Source: JADHZC01 sp964409505
Lineage (GTDB): Bacteria > Pseudomonadota > Alphaproteobacteria > Rickettsiales > Rickettsiaceae
Length of the DNA: 64,000 bases
Direction of reading: 5' to 3'
NCBI GenBank assembly: GCA_964409505.1
Contig: CAYPDK010000008.1
Span: forward strand, 41,888 to 105,887
In this document: one piece after another, positions 62,181 to 64,000 of the stretch
Numbering within the stretch: the first letter of the stretch is position 1
How the letters are laid out: the number at the start of each line of letters is the position of its first letter
Notes under the pieces: model-generated
Told to the model about the DNA's origin: nothing
Seen by the model: the letters and a program-made list of their open reading frames with translations, nothing else
The model's database searches: none
Program-made: the position numbers and the translations under genes

Positions 62181-62369
62181 GAATCGCAAAAGCAGTTTCT
62201 AGTCTCAATTATTTTTCAACCATGAGTCAATATATAGCAATATATAAAAATGCAACATTTTTTCAAACAATAATTAAATCTTAATAAGATAATTTGAATA
62301 ATTAAATTTTATAACTTAGAATAGAATAATTATAATAATTTAATTTTTTATAAATAAAAGGTTAGTGTA
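62181..62369 (+). repeat. Leader repeat, copy B, upstream of the second paralogue
   Basis: Second copy of the leader described at 61115-61300, ending directly before the ATG at 62370. Both copies share AT-rich blocks and the 20-mer core. That the leader and the following gene are both duplicated shows a tandem duplication of a whole transcription unit. Confidence 0.85.
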
Positions 62370-63983
62370 ATGACATCATTAATAAGTACAACACAAGTAG
62401 AAGAATTGATATACCAAGCAAGAAAAATTTATGACGATTGTTTCGATAGCAGTGCACAGGATGAGCTTAATAATACTATACAGATTAAATTTGGTGAGTT
62501 TAATAGCTTACTGGAGAATATCAAAAAACAGCACAGAACTAGTTCTTCTAATCTACAGATAAGAGATAGCGAACTTTCGGAATCAATCCAAACACTTGTC
62601 AAAGCATACTACTCTCTGTGTAATAACATTAGCAGTGAGGTGGATAAGATTGCTAGAAATAGTATGAGTGATATTGCTCATGAGCATTCCAAGGACGTTT
62701 TTTTCTTGAATAGAGATACAGATTACGGGGAAGAGTTCTTACAGAAACAAAGTGTTTTCAAATCCAAAGTCGAAGGGATTGTCGAAAAATGTTTAGGTCT
62801 CAAGAGTGATACTCTCGTAAACACTATTAAAAATCTGATCCTACCCGCTGCAAATAGTTACATAGTAAATTACGAGGTTAGAGCAGAACCAGAAGTTAGA
62901 CAAAAACAACAAGATCAAAAGTTTTTTTATGACAAGATATTAGACCATGACATAATGGCTGAGTGTAAAAATGTAGCAGATATCTCACTATTCGATCAGT
63001 CCAGAGAACTTGCCCTGAGGATAAAGGAGATTGGTCAGGAGATGCCTCACAATGCAGATACACTAGATAGTCTAAAAAATATTATTATGGAGAAATTAAT
63101 TGCCGGGTGGAAGCAACCTGGCTTGACCGAACAGGACAAAATAGACAATTATTTTGTCAAGAAGATTAAAGATGATATGAGAAAGACTATGTGCACAGAT
63201 ATTAAAAATACAGTACATGTCTCTTTAGACGAAGATATTGTATTAAAGAGAAAATTAATGAAGATTTTGGAAGATTCAATAGCTGATAACAAAAAAATTA
63301 TTCAAGAAATTACAACTGAAATTCTTGATCAAGGTTCGATCTCAAACTACATGAGAGATAGTTTAGAAGGTGCCCTAAAAGTGAAATGGGAGAAAATTGA
63401 TGATTTTCTTAAGCAGAATTCTACTCGTAATCGAGAAATATCACCAGGTAACTTATTGAATGAGGAATTGAACAAATCATTGTCAAATCATTTAGAAAAT
63501 TTTAAAAAAGATATAGACAATGCTGTAGCTGCTGTAGTTAACACAGAAGAAAACACAGTGTTTGGCGAGTTAAATGATAACAGATTGGATATTATGTTCG
63601 ATGCTCTAGATAAACTAGAAAACCAAGAAAAAACATTGTGCCAAAATGTCATAAATGATACAAAACAATCTATCTACTCAACTCTTACAGCAAAGTTAGA
63701 CAAACAACTAAAAACTTTAGATAGTGCATTAAGTAATCATATACGTGATCATGCATTGTTCCAAAACATACCAAATGTTATTCAAGACTCTATCACAGAG
63801 TTACACAAAAAGCGGGTAGAGTTACAAGATGAGCGGCTAGCCAGATTATTGCAACAGGGAACAGATAAAGAAATTCTTTCAAACAAAGCGTGCTCAGGTA
63901 GACAATGGAAAAGCTTTTCTGCTCCATCAGAACATTTTAATCAGTCAGAAAAGAACAAGAGAGGTGCAAGAAATCCTTCTTAA
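62370..63983 (+). CDS. Unknown helical protein of 537 residues, paralogue of the preceding gene
   Basis: Intact 537-aa, predominantly alpha-helical, charged protein without signal peptide or membrane segments. N-terminal about 190 residues are related to the interrupted gene at 61301. The middle and C-terminal parts contain long amphipathic stretches likely to form coiled coils (for example DALDKLENQEKTLCQNVI and ELHKKRVELQDERLARLLQQ). The last 30 residues are polar and basic (ending KNKRGARNPS), a feature often seen in type IV secreted effectors, though no such signal can be proved here. I do not recognise any family domain. It lies at the end of the window, downstream of tyrS, with its own leader. 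Confidence 0.8.
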   Translation: MTSLISTTQVEELIYQARKIYDDCFDSSAQDELNNTIQIKFGEFNSLLENIKKQHRTSSSNLQIRDSELSESIQTLVKAYYSLCNNISSEVDKIARNSMSDIAHEHSKDVFFLNRDTDYGEEFLQKQSVFKSKVEGIVEKCLGLKSDTLVNTIKNLILPAANSYIVNYEVRAEPEVRQKQQDQKFFYDKILDHDIMAECKNVADISLFDQSRELALRIKEIGQEMPHNADTLDSLKNIIMEKLIAGWKQPGLTEQDKIDNYFVKKIKDDMRKTMCTDIKNTVHVSLDEDIVLKRKLMKILEDSIADNKKIIQEITTEILDQGSISNYMRDSLEGALKVKWEKIDDFLKQNSTRNREISPGNLLNEELNKSLSNHLENFKKDIDNAVAAVVNTEENTVFGELNDNRLDIMFDALDKLENQEKTLCQNVINDTKQSIYSTLTAKLDKQLKTLDSALSNHIRDHALFQNIPNVIQDSITELHKKRVELQDERLARLLQQGTDKEILSNKACSGRQWKSFSAPSEHFNQSEKNKRGARNPS

Positions 63984-64000
63984 TAACCTCAAATTCATAA

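Noticed and set aside
1..64000. CRISPR arrays, insertion sequences, prophage genes and rRNA genes
   Set aside because: No regularly spaced repeats, transposase, integrase, phage structural gene or rRNA sequence was seen anywhere in the window.

Overview
The window is AT-rich (low GC by eye) and densely packed, and it reads as one piece of a reduced genome of an obligate intracellular alphaproteobacterium of the order Rickettsiales. The grounds are a Tlc-type ATP/ADP translocase, a class I (archaeal-type) lysyl-tRNA synthetase, a rickettsial-type valyl-tRNA synthetase, the alphaproteobacterial regulators CtrA and TrcR/DUF1013, TlyC, paired b/b' subunits of the F-type ATPase, Coq7, and an HscB-HscA-ferredoxin set. 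Genus or family cannot be fixed from the sequence alone.

Layout. Bases 1-20.9 kb lie entirely on the minus strand. Read in the direction of transcription they are lysS (class I), gyrA, holA, ybeY, tlyC, recF, lipA, gyrB, murJ, a TraX-family membrane protein, then HMG-CoA reductase, HMG-CoA synthase, mevalonate kinase, a second GHMP kinase (probable phosphomevalonate kinase), mevalonate diphosphate decarboxylase, and the 5' part of an Xaa-Pro aminopeptidase that leaves the window. From 21.1 to 27.5 kb (+) come dsbB-like, coq7, dsbA-like, the F0 genes atpB-atpE-atpF'-atpF, yajC and secD. From 27.7 to 34.3 kb (-) come tilS-ftsH and lepA-hemC. From 34.4 to 39.4 kb (+) come prfB (with the programmed frameshift), murD, ftsW, secB, tRNA-Glu and tatA. 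From 39.5 to 43.1 kb (-) come miaA, xthA, an 800-bp gene-poor region with decayed fragments, and ubiA. From 43.3 to 49.5 kb (+) come valS-hscB-hscA-fdx, a PAP2 phosphatase and rpmJ. A lone PLP-dependent dehydratase/racemase is on the minus strand at 49.8-50.8 kb. The rest (+) is lon, tlc, tRNA-Met, def, tRNA-Phe, cpoB, pntB, the DUF1013 gene, ctrA, tyrS, and two paralogous unknown genes with duplicated leader sequences.

The most notable content is a contiguous five-gene mevalonate pathway that takes acetoacetyl-CoA/acetyl-CoA to isopentenyl diphosphate. It sits directly behind murJ and traX in what looks like one transcription unit. The well-studied Rickettsia species lack upstream isoprenoid synthesis and take isoprenoid precursors from the host, so a complete mevalonate operon in a tlc-bearing relative is unusual. 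Consumers of the product are in the same window: UbiA and Coq7 (ubiquinone), MurJ, MurD and FtsW (undecaprenyl-linked peptidoglycan), MiaA (tRNA isopentenylation) and a PAP2 lipid phosphatase. No IPP isomerase is in the window.

The second unfamiliar region is 61.0-64.0 kb. Two paralogous helical proteins of unknown function each follow a copy of the same leader of about 190 bp, and the first copy is broken by a single in-frame TGA. Smaller oddities are valine at the GyrA quinolone position, an arginine in the MiaA P-loop, a long Asn/Ser/Lys tail on FtsH, a 13-bp nested inverted repeat after ctrA, and paired 12-bp repeats just before ctrA.
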